Assembly (NCBI GenBank): GCA_020740775.1
Contig: JAHEWK010000019.1
Location: 248,001 to 312,000, forward strand
From: Ilyonectria destructans
Taxonomy: Eukaryota; Ascomycota; Sordariomycetes; Hypocreales; Nectriaceae
Reading direction: 5' to 3'
Length of the DNA stretch: 64,000 nt
Positions within the stretch are counted from its first letter, which is position 1. Each line of letters starts with the position of its first letter. Positions 62,091 through 64,000 of the stretch are shown piece after piece. A program made the position numbers and the translations under genes. The notes beneath the pieces were generated by a model. That model did not search any database. It was not told where the DNA came from and saw only the letters and a list, made by a program, of their open reading frames with translations.

Positions 62091-64000
62091 TCTTATATAA
62101 CTTAATATAGCAGTAATAATAAATAAAATTAATATAGCTAATAAAAATAATTAAAAGAGTCTTTAAATACTTAAAATAATAAAAAAGTTAGTAAAAAAAG
62201 TATTCTAAAGAATATATAAACTTAGCTATAATATATATAGACTAAATATTATTAACCTTAAGGTATTTATTTCTTTTTAAAAGATACTATTATCTATTTT
62301 AATACTATTAAAAAAAATAAAAGTAGTTTTCTTTAGATTTTTATTAAAAGTATTCTTAAATATAAGCTCTATATATATTAGGCAGCTAAGTTAATTAAGA
62401 GTAAATTAAAAGTAAATTTAAATATTAAAAGATAATTATATTTATAAAAAGTATTAAATTAAATAGTTTAAATAGTTAGAAGTATATAATATAAAGAAAG
62501 AAAAACTATATAAGTTTAAAGAAAGTATTCTTTTATTTAGCTATAAGATTAAAAATTTTACTATAATAAAGTTAATTTAAAATTTATCTCTTTAGTATTT
62601 TATATTTATTAAAATAACTATAAATAATATCTTAAAGATTAAAAAGATTATAAGGGATTTTAATAAAATATTATAAGTTATCTATTATAGTAAATAGTAA
62701 AAAGATAATAAGTTAAAAAGAAATAATAGTAAGTTAAAAAAGTAATAATAAAAGAGAAAAAATAGATTAATCTATTAGAAGATTTCAGTAGATAGTAAAT
62801 TTATATATAATTAAATAAGCTTTTTTTATAATATATATATATATAATAAATATACATATAATATTTATAGTTATTATAATAGGTAATTAGAATTACTTAA
62901 ACTAGCTAGTTATTAATAGAGATACCTAAAGAGAGTTTAAATAAAATTAAAAGAAAAAATTAAAAATAGTATAAAAAGAAATATAAATTTTTACTTTTTT
63001 AGAGATTCTTTTTAGAAATTAGAGAGGCTATAAGAACTTAAAATAGCTAGAAAGTCTATTAAATTTTTACCTTTATTTTTAAGAGATTTATTTAAGTTTA
63101 TTTTTAATTATTACTACTTTTTTTTATTTAATTTCTATTTTTAATACCCCTTAGATATTAAGCTGCTATAAACTTTATTAAAGCTTTATCAGTAAAATTT
63201 TCTATAACTAACTTAAAATTCTATTTAATAAGATACTTCTCTATTAGAAGATATAAGCTTTAAATCTATTTAACCTTATATATATAGTTTAATACAGCTT
63301 TAAGCTAACTATTTAAAATACCTATATAATAATCTTTTATATATCTCCCCTAGGGTAAGTTAATAAATTAGGTGTTATTTTTATCTCTTTCTGCTACTAA
63401 ATTATATAGAATAGTTATTAAGCTGCTATAACTCTTCTTTTTTTTACTTTAAAAAATATAAGATTTTCTTTTCTTATAATATAGTATCTTATTACTCTTA
63501 ACTTTATTTAACTACTTTTACCTCTATTAAAACTGCTATTATAGTTAATTTTTTTAATACTATTTAATTAAATTATTCTTAATATAAGCTAATATCCTAC
63601 TTATTCTTATATTATAGCTTTATTACTATATCTTACTCCCCTAAGAAGCTATATAAACTTAACCTATTATTTTATATATCTAACTTAACTTAAGATTTTC
63701 CTAAAAATAACTTATAATTTCTTATTATTTAAGAAGATATTAAGTAAGAAAGTAAGTAAAGAATATTAAGAATATATAACCTACCTAAAAGTAAAGCTAT
63801 AATAACTATAATGGTATTATAATAAAAAGGTTAAATAGAGCTAAAATTAAAATCTGGATAAATAGCTTAACTAAGTAAAATTAATAACTTTCTCAGCTAA
63901 TACTATTTAATTAAATAGATTTCTAAAAGGTTTAAAAAAAAACAGGCTAAAATACTATTAATTAAATAAGATATTAAGGGATAATTCTATCTTAAAGATT
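62091..64000. repeat. RIP-mutated AT-rich tract with recognisable repeat copy
   Basis: AT-saturated to the window end. The part 62880-63397 is the RIP-mutated mate of 29750-30267. The rest cannot be assigned. Confidence 0.8.
62880..63397. repeat. RIP-mutated copy of the repeat at 29750-30267
   Basis: Colinear with the normal copy, with C-to-T and G-to-A changes throughout. For example GGCTAGCTGGTGGCTAGCAG there reads AACTAGCTAGTTATTAATAG here. CTCCCCTAGGGTAAGTTAAT is untouched and contains no CpA, in keeping with RIP specificity. Confidence 0.8.

Overview
The window looks like nuclear DNA of a filamentous ascomycete (Pezizomycotina). Genes carry short 48-90 nt introns with GTAAGT/GTATGT-type donors. 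Two Zn2Cys6 regulators, a YAT-type amino-acid permease, a GMC oxidoreductase and a 14-TM-type MFS pump are present. Gene-bearing blocks of normal composition alternate with long AT-saturated tracts that show the C-to-T/G-to-A signature of RIP (repeat-induced point mutation). I cannot fix the genus from sequence alone.

Layout. 1-2.2 kb: truncated gene and transposon remnants. 2.4-4.95 kb: RIP-mutated AT-rich DNA. 4.95-13.40 kb: a complete Ty3/gypsy chromovirus on the minus strand, with apparently identical 442-bp LTRs, open gag and pol, and an extra opposite-strand ORF with a Zn2Cys6-spaced cysteine cluster. 13.6-15.9 kb: decayed hAT element. 17.2-20.3 kb: decayed Tc1-like and pogo/Fot-like elements, probably nested. 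21.0-28.7 kb: the main metabolic block, made of a fructosyl-amine-oxidase fragment, an amino-acid permease, a peroxisomal-type D-amino-acid oxidase and a divergent Zn2Cys6 regulator. 29.3-35.0 kb: a SINE-like insertion, pogo-like repeat, Ty1/copia remnant and LTR pieces. 35.1-43.4 kb: beta-carbonic anhydrase, a 317-bp MITE, a frameshifted HD-domain (cyanamide-hydratase-like) gene, a solo copia LTR, and a metallo-beta-lactamase-fold gene with one stop. 44.4-56.1 kb: decayed FAD monooxygenase, intact MFS pump, intact GMC oxidoreductase, pogo fragment and intact Zn2Cys6 regulator. 56.2-59 kb: solo copia LTR, then a reading frame joining a protein kinase to EH domains. 59-64 kb: RIP-mutated AT-rich tract holding an unmutated solo LTR.

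How it fits together. The permease, D-amino-acid oxidase and regulator can be read as a small catabolic unit: uptake, then peroxisomal deamination, under a locally encoded regulator. The MFS pump, GMC oxidoreductase and second regulator may form a second accessory cluster with the broken monooxygenase. Much of the rest is transposon turnover. RIP-compatible stops (CAA, CAG, CGA or TGG to stop) also occur in ordinary genes next to the AT-rich blocks.

Gene models were spliced by eye from frame continuity, splice signals and family resemblance. No database search was possible.
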